A program made the translations under genes and the position numbers. From Trichobilharzia szidati (taxonomy: Eukaryota > Platyhelminthes > Trematoda > Strigeidida > Schistosomatidae), in assembly GCA_944472155.2 (NCBI GenBank), contig OX235271.1, positions 43,884,633-43,948,632 on the forward strand: a stretch of DNA of 64,000 bases, in the 5' to 3' direction. The notes under the pieces are model-generated. The model did no database searches, was not told the DNA's origin, and saw only the letters and a program-made list of their open reading frames with translations. Every line of letters begins with the position of its first letter. Position 1 is the stretch's first letter. Below are positions 1 through 9,827 of the stretch, piece after piece.

Positions 1-1
1 C

Positions 2-271
2 CGAAGGAGGAGAGATGACTTAATTTCGGCATATTGTATACTAAAGAACTACAAGACCTTCCCAGCCCTTTCTCCATCTAGGACACATTCATGGGGCCAC
101 AATAAAAAGGTTCTCAAAACCGGATCGAATAAAATACGTGTGGAATTTATATTCTCTAATACAGTGTTTAATGACTGGAACTCCTTACCCTATTCATTGG
201 TATCAGCCTTATTTGTGAACGCCTCCAAACGGAATTTGGATTCATTTAGAGATATATATTGCAAGGATTAG
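2..271 (+). pseudogene. C-terminal remnant of a CR1/SR1-like LINE reverse transcriptase
   Basis: Reading from base 2 to the TAG at 269-271 gives an open stretch of 89 codons. It begins RRRRDDLISAY, contains THSWGH and VFNDWNSLP, and ends in SKRNLDSFRDIY. This arrangement (an LRRxRGDLI-like start, then a 'W-N-S-L-P' motif and a short basic tail) is the usual C-terminal end of CR1/Jockey-like LINE polymerases, downstream of the RT fingers and palm. The rest of the element lies left of the window. The family is recognised from the motif layout only, and the exact element name is not assigned. Confidence 0.6.
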
Positions 272-2195
272 CACAGGCCACAACAAACTAATAATATCTT
301 CTGAATCTGAACGTAGCGGTAATTCGAAGTATGTTTTACTTGAAGGTCACTTGAAGGTTAGTAGTCGTGACGATAAACACTGTAATTCTAATCACGTCGG
401 TTATGTTCTCCCAAATACAAAAATCCTCTTATTCCCGTTTCTAGATACGTGATATGCAATCATCGGGTGAATCACTGGGGTGAAAACTGGTAGTGAAGGT
501 GAGTCATATGTTTCTGAAGTAATTTAATCCTGTATGGTTAAAAGAAATAAGAACTTTCATTGTATTATATCTAGTGAAGCATTAATTTACTCTTTTCGTA
601 ATCGCTGTCTCTTGGCACCTGTGTGTTTACTTAAATTCTATGGTTTCTCAAACGAGAATAAGAAATTAGGATATAAATATTCGTTAATAATAGTTGTTGA
701 GCATTAAATATACGGATATATCTTAAGAGTCGAGGAGTTGACACCTCTATGTTGACCACTTATAATGATAAATAAATGTAATACCCAAGCTTACATCTGT
801 AAGCTTCCGTATTAAACCTAGGTACATCTTGGCAAAAAATGTTCACAAGGTAGTGACATCAGAGAATAGTATTGCCGGACTTTCACCTGCATGATGCTTT
901 CAGTCTGTAATAAAGGTCGCATCGGCGCAGTTGTATTGCACCCTTTGGGCGAAGTTAAATGATCACTGCCAAAGTCAAGCCTTGTCAAAGGTCAGCCTTC
1001 GAAGGCTGATTTACTTATTTACTGTCACACCTCTGGTCAAATAGACCGATCACTTCATATGTAATTCGCAGACAAGTATGTAGCCGTCACACTACGTACT
1101 CTGTGTGAAATCTACTCTTTGCTGATTGGATGGGTTCAATATACTATGTCGAAAGAGAGTGCTATTTTTCAGCATTACCAGCAGCATTTAGGCATGTAGT
1201 GCTTATTTACAGCACTGAAGACATTATTTCAGATGCTGATCTTTTTTTTAAAGATTTTGTCGCACCCAGCTCTCTTTTCAAGCACGACCAGCGTTATTTT
1301 AGAACATAGCGGGTAGATAAAATATTCATTTACCATAAAAAGGCACTGTTAACGCATAGGTTAGAATAAGTTTAGAATTGTTGTAAGCTTGGGTCAAGAA
1401 CCAATCAGACTTAGAAAACGCCACTGAAAATCACTTCATATAAAACCATTCATGTCTTCGTGTGTTTCGAGAGAGCATGACAGTAAGGTAATACAAACTT
1501 GTGAGAGATAAACGTTGTTATAGATACAATATATGCTATAAGAGAAAATTGGTTCGTGAGGGTAGGTACAGTGTCCTAATTATTCCCTAGGTAATTTTTG
1601 TAAGGTTAGAAATAGGATCAGAGTTAGTGGTAGGTCAGAAATATCAATGGATCCCAAAGTAAAATGGTCTACAGTCACCCGTATGAATGCATCTGTTACG
1701 CATAGTATGATTTCTGCGTGGATTATCCTCGTACTACAACACATAAGAATAATAAAGGTTTTTGTATTTCTAATGAATAAAAAACAAAACGATATTGTTT
1801 TTACTGACGTTTCGCTATTTAATGCTAATAGCTTTATCAAAGTGTTATTAAACCGGAATTTACAAAATCTCAGCATATATGTAACAAAGAGTTAAGGGGT
1901 GAAAAAATAGACTTAGGTCAAGTTAAAAGGACATATTGAAAGTCAAAATAACAATAAAGATCACTAAACCAAATAACAAAGGTAATAATACATCTGTTAT
2001 GGTATCAAAACAAAGTTTACTAACTTGATCATCGTTCGTTAGTCTGGGGTCATTTTTCGTTGTCAAGTGCGTCAATTGATAAAGATAACAAAACCAAGTG
2101 TAGATTGTTGGATTTGATCAGTATTTAAAATTATAAAGGCAGTGTGTGTTTACATGGTGAACTTGCATATCACATTCGTGTTGATTTTGTCACTT
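272..2195. other. No gene recognised; A/T-rich spacer
   Basis: I see no convincing coding sequence here. Two opposite-strand open frames near 1580-1895 overlap each other and resemble nothing I know. The first few hundred bases may be 3' untranslated sequence of the LINE remnant on the left. A short perfect palindrome lies near 990-1007 (cagccttcgaaggctg). Confidence 0.5.
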
Positions 2196-2870
2196 CCTGG
2201 GGGAGGGAGGTGTTGTAACCAGGTCATATTCTGTTTTAGTCCATCATTCCTATTCAGGCAATTTGGATTCCACTTGATATAAAGTGCTTCTGATACTAGA
2301 CGTTCTTTGTGATTTCTGAAGTTTTTCTGGATTATTTCAATATTGCCAAAATCAATTTTGTGACCTGATTCTATAGCGTGTAGACAGATCTATGGCTGAT
2401 GATTTTTCTAGTTCAACCGGAAATCTCGGTGGTCGAAGAGATGCTCTACGGTGTTCATTTCTTCTGATTTTGATTTCTCGAAATGTTTGTCCGATGTATA
2501 TCGCATCACATTCCAAGCATTTCATTTTATAGACACAATTAGATAGAGAATCTTTAGGGATCTGGTCTTTTATATGGACAAGGTTGTTTCGTAGTGTGTC
2601 TGATGTTTTGAAGAAAACTCTAATGTCGAGCTGATTGAGTACTTTTCTGATATCATCTGACTTCTCTGCTCTATATGGAATGACCACTGTTGAGGTCCAT
2701 GTTTTCGGAATGCATTTTCGGCCATACTTAATGTATTTATTGATTTTGTTGGTGAATTCCATCCTGGCTGAGGTTGATAGTGGGCAGCTGCAGTGCAGCT
2801 TTAGGTCTGTTGAACTGTCCCTAAAGATATGGTGGATACGCTTGTTTGCGCACTGAGAGAGAAAGCGTAC
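2196..2870 (-). pseudogene. Penelope-like element GIY-YIG endonuclease tail, frameshifted
   Basis: The minus strand reads through a Cys/His-rich linker (CSCPLSTS) and a basic segment (KYIKYGRKCIPKTW) into NCVYKMKCLECDAIYIGQT, which is the GIY-YIG nuclease signature of Penelope-like elements (paired Cys, then IYIGQT, then an Arg/His-rich helix). At about 2390 the frame breaks. A neighbouring frame continues with IESGHKIDFGNIEI and ends LVSEALYIKWNPNCLNR before a stop near 2200. This is the standard tail of the family. The reverse transcriptase part is absent, so this is a 5'-truncated, dead copy. Confidence 0.75.
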
Positions 2871-2905
2871 GCACTATAGTAGATATCTAGACTTTTAATA
2901 ATCTC

Positions 2906-3026
2906 ATATTAGTTTGTTTATTTGATATATCACACAGTGAAACAGTATTATTTACTGGATTTAATAATAAATAATAATAAATAATACTGTTTCACTGTGT
3001 GATATATCAAATAAACAAACTAATAT
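2906..3026. repeat. Perfect 49-bp inverted repeat with A/T-rich loop
   Basis: Bases 2906-2954 are the exact reverse complement of 2978-3026 as far as I can check by eye. The 23-base loop is an A/T stretch with taa repeats. The arms carry no coding frame. It could be a short foldback or MITE-like element, or the head-to-head junction of two copies of a repeat. Confidence 0.85.
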
Positions 3027-3896
3027 GGAATTACTTACTACCACAGTGCCCAAGTTTTACACATATTTTAATAATCTCATCGTTTACAAGTAGTGGCAGG
3101 CTTGATTAAGTGCCTAAAAAACCGAGCAACAATTATAAGCAACGCATCAAAAAGCCTAAATAGGGAAATAAAATAAACAGAAAAAACACTATTTCTAAAT
3201 ACCTATCGCTTTGAATTTATTTAAAAGTTAAAAGAACTCATTAAGTAATAGTAGTAAGACTATTGTTCACAACATAAGTAAGGAGGAATTTGAGGCATCT
3301 ACAGTGTCATCGTATAAGGAAGGATTCTTAGAAGGACTGAAGTTCGGATAGTATTTAAACCCACAAACTCACTCAGGGACAAACTCTGCAGATCAAAAAA
3401 TCCTAAGATATGCTTTGGAACCACCATGAAGTCAGTTGCATAGATTAACTCAGTAGGTCGGGGTTAGTTAAGCCATCAGTTATTAAAAAGTCAGACCCTA
3501 AGAATCACCAAAATACAGTGCACAAGTTCTATCCTTTATCAAGTTTTACCTGTATTGCCCAATCCTAAGTTACGCAGACTGTTATACACCTGGGAAGCGA
3601 CAGATATTGAGGAGAAAAATATACGGCTGTTGTAGCTTTGAGGTCTAAACAAATAGTAATCAACTGGTGGCTATTATGTAGACGCGTTTAAACTGATCCT
3701 TTTTATACTGATTCATACTAGTTTCTGGCTTATTACCGGATAGCATTCTCAGAGTGGACTTGTAATCTCTACTTTGTGGTGACTTAGTTATGGCAAGTAT
3801 GTAAATAGACCTCTTTAGCGTCGTTATGTTATATCAAACGTAGTTACCTGGAAAGATTTATGTGTATCAGGCAATATGCTACAACTTGTGTGTGAA
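3027..3896. other. No gene recognised; intergenic spacer
   Basis: This is A/T-rich sequence without a recognisable coding frame, RNA gene or repeat family found elsewhere in the window. Confidence 0.4.
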
Positions 3897-4012
3897 GGCT
3901 GACGATACTGCCCAGTTACCCAAGCTGTAGTGGGCAGGGCGGGATTTGAACCCGGCATCTGTTAGCTGAAAGCTGACTTCTTAAAGCAATAAGCCAAATC
4001 TCCACAGTCTCC
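3897..4012 (-). mobile_element. tRNA-derived SINE fragment (family 3)
   Basis: On the minus strand a TGGCTTATTGCTTTAAG box-A-like stretch is followed by GGGTTCAAATCCCGC, a near-perfect pol III box B, and then by the 'gggcagtatcgtcagccttcacaca' type of body (in pieces here). Similar units occur at 14940-15085, 27498-27612, 33645-33780 and 38650-38770. It is too diverged to be a functional tRNA gene. Confidence 0.6.
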
Positions 4013-5152
4013 TGCTAAGTAATTTTCACATAAACCCAACCTTAGGATTTTTATCTTCAAAATGAAATCAATGGTTTTTTCCAACTATATTCCTTCTGTG
4101 TTCGTCAACGTATTTGTGTCTGAAAATAAAATTAGTTTTTATGTCCCTCATACAACGATTAGGGCACATAAAATCAATTCACCGCCAATTGGATTATGTG
4201 ACGTCGCAACTGTAGTTTCTGTCAATACTGTTAAGTAATAGTATAAATACTACATATTTTCAACTTAGTGTTGTGCAGCACTCGCGCTTTATTGTTGATT
4301 TACGTGATTGATTTATTTGCATTTGTCTGGGAGTTGATTATTTTGCTTTCTAAGTAGGGTGTAAGTGGAGAAATTTTCTTACCACACTTAGTAAGATAAC
4401 GATATTTTCCAACTCGAAGTATTGCTTGAGATCAAAGACGAGACATCGTGTCTGCTTGCTAGTCTATGTACCAAAAGTACTGCCTGGAATAAAGCTATTA
4501 TTATTATTTTCGGAAATCCGGTAAACGGAATGGCTAGTGTATTGTTGTTGACAATTTCCATGTTTGGTTTTGTAAATAACATTTACCTTGTCTTTTCTCG
4601 ATAATGAATATCATTTTTGCTTGGAAATCAGATTTTATAGTAGCTTCATTAGTGTATGTGTCATCTCAATCTCAGCTGGACGAGGTAATTAATTAATAGC
4701 TTCTTCATACTGCTGGCAAGTGTTTTGTTATTTAGTTGCGAGGCTAGTCATATGGTCTAAACCCCCTGAGCAGATAGTTTTCTCCAGATTAGTACCTGTG
4801 GTTTTTGTATACCTTGAAATATTTTGATCTATTTACCTTACTCCACATCAAAAGTGTCCCAGAAGCCACATCAGCTGACTACTGGGCAGGTAAGGTCAAA
4901 TAAGTTACTTTGTTAAATAATACCTACATCTGTGTCTAGTGGTTCCACAGTTTTAGTTGATGAGGTTTTCAGGATTTCCATCGAATAGTGTGAAGAGCAG
5001 TTTGAACAGATCATGAAATCAAGTAAATGAAATTCACCACAGAACAGAAAATGAGACAGAAAGTTGGTTGTTACCTTATGAAGTTTAATTATTTGTAGAT
5101 ACATGCAAGCTCTCTAGCTGGCTATTATGATTTGTTGTTTATTATTTTGAAA
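4013..5152. other. No gene recognised; possible old LINE tail at 4290-4515
   Basis: The stretch near 4430-4515 holds the sequence aataaagctattattatt followed by further att units. It resembles the 3' ends at about 51130-51165 and 55768-55790 and could be the end of a non-LTR element with an (ATT)n tail. No coding sequence is convincing. Confidence 0.35.
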
Positions 5153-5163
5153 CCTGGAAAACT
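5153..5163. repeat. Target-site duplication, left copy of RTE-A
   Basis: The 11-mer cctggaaaact occurs here and again at 8998-9008. It flanks the RTE-A element exactly. Confidence 0.85.
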
Positions 5164-5339
5164 TATTTATTTATTTATTTAAACGCAGAAAAACTTGGTA
5201 CAATATGGCACCAAGAAAGATGCGCCACACAATAATAATAAAACAACATAGATTAAAAGTAAAAATATAGGTAGAAAACGAATAAAGAACTTCATCAGGA
5301 AGGAAAACAGTCATGTTTAACAAGTTCAAACAGTATTCG

Positions 5340-8300
5340 TTAACTATCATCAGGAAGGGAAGAAAGAAGGAAATTGCAACACGTTCGCCATTGATTACGA
5401 TTCTTGGCCATATCCGATAACGTTTCGAGCCATCGATTCGAGCTATCTCGCGGACCCCAACCAGGGAGTCGTGACACACCAACCGATGCTAATCTAGCAC
5501 AAATATCCTTCATCCCACGACGCCACGTCATGGACTGACCACCCGTCCGCCTTTTCCATCCCGTCCCAGGGCTAGCGAACAGAGACCTGTACGGAAGCCT
5601 CTGGGATGACATTCGCAGCACATGTCCAAGCCACCGGAGCTGGTGTTTCCAGATGACGACACTCAATGAATGGTGATCTCCACTGTGTTCAAACACACGC
5701 CGCCGAACCTCAGAATTACTCACGCGATGATGCCATCGAACGCAAGCAATCCTGCGGAGACAGCGATGATCGAACACGCAGAGTCGCCGCACATCCTCAG
5801 CTCGGAGAGGCCAGGTTTCACAGGCGTAGAGCAAGGCAGCCCGCACCGAAGCATTGTATACCCGACCTTTGACAGCCAGGCTAACATCGCGACGGCGCCA
5901 GAGGTGGCACAAGTTGATGTATGCCACCCTAGCCTTCATTATACGGTTGGAAATCTCATCCGTCACCCCTCCGCCAGCACTCACACAACTACCCAGGTAC
6001 ACAAACTTATCAACAACTTCAAGCGGTTCACCCGCAAGAGTGAGTGCAGGTACAGGCTCCTGCCAATCTTGTAACAGTACTTTGCACTTAGACGGTGCAA
6101 AGCACATACCATACTTACAGACACTGATCGCCAACTGATTAAGTGCGATTTGGGCAGCCTGCATGCTATCGCACAGTAAGACGATATCGTCTGCATACTC
6201 GAGGTCGAAAAGTCTATCTCCAGGTAGCAGATCTACACCACCTTCACGCACATCCTTCAGAGCTGACTCCAGAATGTCATCGATGGCAAAGTTAAAGAGA
6301 AATGGAGAGATTGGGCAACCCTGTCTAACCCCACTGTTGGTTGGGAACAGTGATGATAGTTGGTTGTATGCCCTCACTCTACCTGAGGTGTTTCTGTATA
6401 GGGCTTTCAAGATGTTAACAAATTTCTCAGGTACACCTCTCTCTAACAGACAGTTCCAGAGCACAGTTCTGTCCAACGAATCGAAGGCAGCCCTAATATC
6501 AAGAAACACAACGATCGTTGGCCTGCAATACGTGTGGCGGTGTTCCAACAACTGACGAAGGGTGAACACATGATCAATGCATCCACGACCTGAACGAAAC
6601 CCAGCCTGCTCTTCGCGAATCAATCCTTCACGTATTTTGCACAGCCTGCGAAGCAAGACAGAAGCCAATAATTTAGACGCGACTGGTAGCAGACTGATAC
6701 CCCTATGATTGTCACACGAATTACGTCGACCCTTTTTAAAGATAGGGACGATGATGGCTTCGTTCCACATTGATGGTACACTCTCAGTTTCCCATACCTT
6801 CCTGAACAACCCAGTTAGAGCCATTGTGAGAGTCTCGCCACCATCTTTAAAAAGAGCCGGGGGTAAATTGTCTGGGCCGGGCGCCTTATGGCGTTTTAAC
6901 ACTTGGAGTTCCTTACGGACCTCCGCTTCGGTGGGTGGGTCGGTATTAACCGACCAAGGAGCACTGGGGCTAATGACAGCAGACATTGAAGCTGGTGGCC
7001 AGCTAAACTGTTTCCCGAAGTGCTCTGCCCAGCGTTCCAGGCGTCTTTTCAAACTGGTAATTGGCGTGCCATCTGCCTCACAGACCGTCTCGCTGACACC
7101 TTGTTTCTTGCTGCCGGTGGCTCGGATGAGTTGGAACAGCTTCCGACTGTTGCCAGATGCAGCAGCTGCCTCCATCTCACCCGCACGTTCTGACCACCAG
7201 GCCTCGCGGTCCTTACGTAAACACTTTCTTATCTTGCGCGTCAGCGCCTTTCGCTTATTGCTGTATTCGCTGCCAGCCGGAATGGACCGGCGTTCATCCA
7301 GGAGTTGCATGGAACTCGCAGAAACCCAGTGGTTTTTGGCGGAGCATTCTTTCAAGCCGCAAGCGGCTACACTAGCTCTTTGCATGGCACCTTGCAGATG
7401 GAGCCAATGTTCATCTATACTACTTGGGGGGTTGCTGGCAAGCATTGATTGTAACTCATTCTGATATTTCAAACAAGTAGCAGGTGCTACTAGTTTGCTC
7501 ACATCAACGTTTAGACGACGCCTTTTATGAACCCCACCAAATCGCAAGACGAACTTGGCACACACTAACGCATGATCGGAGTCCAGGCATGTGCTCCAGA
7601 AGGAGCGACAGTCTTGTATGCATCCTCGCCACCGGAAACTGACAGCAATGTGATCGATCTGAGTCCAAGCTTGGTTCGCAGAGGGAGGACGCCAGGTAGC
7701 GCTACGGCGATGGTTGTGCCGGAAGTTGGTGCTGGCCAGAAATAGGTTGTGATCCGCGCAAAGCTGCAGAAGACGGTCCCCATTATCTGACCTGCGACCA
7801 TGTAGTCCCCATTGACCACCTAGACGATTCTCCTCTGAGCTCAGACGCCCGACCTGTGCATTCAAGTCCCCAGCCAGCACTACGATATCCCTCCGACCCG
7901 CCTGTCTCAAGAGATCGCTAAGTTGGTGGTAGAACTCGTCCTTCATTGCATCCGGGCTGCAATCCGTTGGTGCATAGGCAGAGACAACAAATAGACACCG
8001 CCTATCTGGCCTACTACTCCTTACTTTCGTATAACCTTCCAGCCTCACAGCACATAAACGACTGTTAATGGGAATCCAGTCGAGCAGTGCAGCTTCGGCT
8101 CTAGCGCTCAGTGCGACGCCGACACCAGCTACGCCGGATGCCGACGCCACAGGGTCCCCGGACAAGCGCAGGTGGTACATACTACTAGAACTTCCAGATG
8201 GAGAGGATAATCGAAGCACTTCACTGGGATCTTGAATGCGAGTCTCCGAAATGCAGCAGACATCGATAGCGAGGCTTTCCAACGTTCTTACCAACCCTGC

Positions 8301-8405
8301 CTGTTGTCCGATTTGCATCAGCGTCCGAACATTGTAGGTGGCCAGCTTGAACGCGGCACGCGGTTTCAGGATATCTGTGTTAGATGTCACATTGGGGACA
8401 GCCAT
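5340..8405 (-). CDS. RTE LINE endonuclease-reverse transcriptase, intact
   Basis: This 1,021-residue frame is the single polyprotein of an RTE/SR2-like retrotransposon and is uninterrupted. Residues about 15-265 form an apurinic-type endonuclease: KLATYNVRTLM opens it, ISETR and VVLAGDLNAQVG follow, and DSDHALV closes it with the catalytic Asp/His. The reverse transcriptase lies at about 480-760 with HRGISLLP, EEQAGFRSGRGCIDH, FLDIRAAFDSLDR, GVRQGCPISPFLFN and the catalytic LEYADDIVLL. A C-terminal region (ETWPLRAEDVRRL, HQLRWLGHVLRM, LPGWGPRDS) matches the same region in the RTE-B copies. Such proteins nick the target and prime cDNA synthesis in the nucleus. ATG at 8405 is chosen because the endonuclease starts 18 residues later. 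It may be expressed, but that cannot be seen here. Confidence 0.93.
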   Translation of the reverse strand: MAVPNVTSNTDILKPRAAFKLATYNVRTLMQIGQQAGLVRTLESLAIDVCCISETRIQDPSEVLRLSSPSGSSSSMYHLRLSGDPVASASGVAGVGVALSARAEAALLDWIPINSRLCAVRLEGYTKVRSSRPDRRCLFVVSAYAPTDCSPDAMKDEFYHQLSDLLRQAGRRDIVVLAGDLNAQVGRLSSEENRLGGQWGLHGRRSDNGDRLLQLCADHNLFLASTNFRHNHRRSATWRPPSANQAWTQIDHIAVSFRWRGCIQDCRSFWSTCLDSDHALVCAKFVLRFGGVHKRRRLNVDVSKLVAPATCLKYQNELQSMLASNPPSSIDEHWLHLQGAMQRASVAACGLKECSAKNHWVSASSMQLLDERRSIPAGSEYSNKRKALTRKIRKCLRKDREAWWSERAGEMEAAAASGNSRKLFQLIRATGSKKQGVSETVCEADGTPITSLKRRLERWAEHFGKQFSWPPASMSAVISPSAPWSVNTDPPTEAEVRKELQVLKRHKAPGPDNLPPALFKDGGETLTMALTGLFRKVWETESVPSMWNEAIIVPIFKKGRRNSCDNHRGISLLPVASKLLASVLLRRLCKIREGLIREEQAGFRSGRGCIDHVFTLRQLLEHRHTYCRPTIVVFLDIRAAFDSLDRTVLWNCLLERGVPEKFVNILKALYRNTSGRVRAYNQLSSLFPTNSGVRQGCPISPFLFNFAIDDILESALKDVREGGVDLLPGDRLFDLEYADDIVLLCDSMQAAQIALNQLAISVCKYGMCFAPSKCKVLLQDWQEPVPALTLAGEPLEVVDKFVYLGSCVSAGGGVTDEISNRIMKARVAYINLCHLWRRRDVSLAVKGRVYNASVRAALLYACETWPLRAEDVRRLCVFDHRCLRRIACVRWHHRVSNSEVRRRVFEHSGDHHSLSVVIWKHQLRWLGHVLRMSSQRLPYRSLFASPGTGWKRRTGGQSMTWRRGMKDICARLASVGVSRLPGWGPRDSSNRWLETLSDMAKNRNQWRTCCNFLLSSLPDDS

Positions 8406-8997
8406 TTTGAGGGTTACTCACTAACATCTCGAAACGACACAGATAGGCTAGGAATCCAAACAAAGGCGAAAGGCTGTCGAAGGTTAAGAAGTCAAGGTGA
8501 GCAAAGGTAAAATACAGGAAACTAAGTATAAAAATAAAATTAAGGTTGGAAGGGCATAAGTTGCTTGATGTATCATTATTTCTTGGAATCATTTTTACGA
8601 GCACGCGGTGAGTTTCAATAATAGTTTGTCGCTTCATTTCATTTATTGTGTGAGGGCTGAGATACTGCCCGGGCGCCCAGACCGAAGCAGGTGGTTTTCT
8701 TAAGGGACCACCCCCCGAGCCTTTGACTTGGAGTCTAATCCGCAAGGCAGCGGAGCAGCGTCAGGTGCTGCGTTCCCATGGTTGCCGGTGACCCATATGG
8801 GTTCGTACGCCATTTGGTCCGATTGGATTCTGGAGCCCATGTACCCCATGGTAACTGCTTTTAGTCTAACCGCTATCCAAACAACCTTCCTGGCATGGTA
8901 GGACCTGCAGGGACATGAGTCCCAGCCAGTTTAGCTTGTTGGGTCACTGCGGCATTCAAGCCCGACCACCACGGCAAGGTAGCAGTTATCGGCCGGG
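8406..8997 (-). promoter_or_regulatory. 5' untranslated region of RTE-A
   Basis: The 592 bases between the duplication and the ATG start with a CCGGCCGATAACTGC-type terminus on the minus strand. Two blocks recur elsewhere: the terminal 165 bases (13355-13500 on +, 48900-49081 on -) and the block ending with the 'cagtatctcagccctcacacaa' type sequence (17595-17800 on +). An internal open frame (8745-8380) overlaps the EN-RT start but shows no known domain. RTE elements usually carry an internal promoter here, but none can be pinpointed. Confidence 0.6.
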
Positions 8998-9008
8998 CCT
9001 GGAAAACT
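8998..9008. repeat. Target-site duplication, right copy of RTE-A
   Basis: This copy of cctggaaaact is identical to 5153-5163. Confidence 0.85.
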
Positions 9009-9739
9009 AGCTGAATTTAAATATGAGGTTCTTCACTACTAAGCTACTTAGTAGTCACTGACTTTCTGATGTGTTCGAGCCTCAGACTGTTGTCGCTTCT
9101 TGGCGATGAGCGCCAACTGGCAGGAAGTGTTAATCTAGGGCTCCCTAACGACTGACGGTTAACAAGTGACAGGAAATCAAAAATACACTATAATGCACAG
9201 CAGTGCCGTATCACAACTTAGAGATTTCGTTTGTAGATTTCGATCAATGCATAGGTTCGTGTGTATCATAAGGCAAAATAAACCATCCTCGATTAAAATA
9301 TAACAAAATAAATTGTAACTTCACGTATTGTTTTTTAGTAGGCTAAACAGACGCTTCATATAAATTGCTCAGGGGATGAAGTAAATACACGCTTCCAAAT
9401 GTTTTTCTTTTTACAATAATCTGTATGTGTTAGTCTTAAAAACGAATCGTAAAAGTCATTTAATGCATGTCCAAATAGTTATTTTCAATTCTCGTCAGAG
9501 TTTGAATGGAACATATGAATTATTTCTACAGTCTTTTGTTTATAGCAGTCAGATTTCCTATTATTGAACAACGTGTTTGCACACTTATGATATCAGATTG
9601 TTCTAAGTTTCTCCTGGGCGTTTTTATGTCACAAATTTTCCTCAGTTTTTATTTTCTACTTCACATCAGTGTAGAGAAATAGTTAAGCATATGTTTCCCA
9701 AAACTTTGTAGGATATCCAATTGTTAACACGTAATCACA
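9009..9739 (+). promoter_or_regulatory. Upstream region of the XPG gene
   Basis: No coding sequence is seen. The region should hold the XPG promoter and 5' leader. About 27 bases before the ATG, the sequence aactttgtag|gatatcc ends in an AG that could be a cis- or spliced-leader trans-splice acceptor, which is common in schistosomes. This is inference only. Confidence 0.35.
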
Positions 9740-9827
9740 ATGGGAGTTCCTGGATTATGGCGTTTACTGGAACCTGCAAGAGAGCCTATAGATTTGCAAC
9801 AACTCTCCGGTAAAATTGTAGCAATTG
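9740..9827 (+). CDS. ERCC5: XPG exon 1
   Basis: Exon 1 encodes the invariant N-terminus MGVPGLWRLLEPAREP and runs to IVAI plus one base of the next Asp codon, before the donor g|gtgagt. The initiator must be processed to free Gly2, as in FEN1-family nucleases. The next exon supplies 'AT ATG', giving IDMNIWLHQ. Confidence 0.95.

Larger units (their letters stand above)
5164..8997 (-). mobile_element. Full-length RTE/SR2-type LINE (RTE-A)
   Basis: The element reads on the minus strand and is bounded by an 11-bp direct repeat. It has a 5' untranslated region of about 590 bases (8997-8406), one long EN-RT reading frame (8405-5340), a 3' untranslated region of about 160 bases, and a 3' tail of taaa-type repeats (5164-5182) as expected for the RTE clade. 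The uninterrupted frame and clean duplication point to a fairly recent insertion. Its 5' end is repeated in shorter copies at 13355-13500, 17595-17800 and 48645-49081. Confidence 0.9.

Noticed and set aside
1580..1895. Two overlapping open frames on opposite strands
   Set aside because: Neither shows a known motif, splice context or codon pattern beyond what is expected by chance in A/T-rich DNA.
6709..7464. A 251-residue plus-strand open frame
   Set aside because: It lies antisense to the intact RTE-A EN-RT frame and is its shadow.
8380..8745. A separate ORF1 protein of RTE-A
   Set aside because: The frame overlaps the EN-RT start, has no known domain and includes untranslated-region blocks found in non-coding copies.
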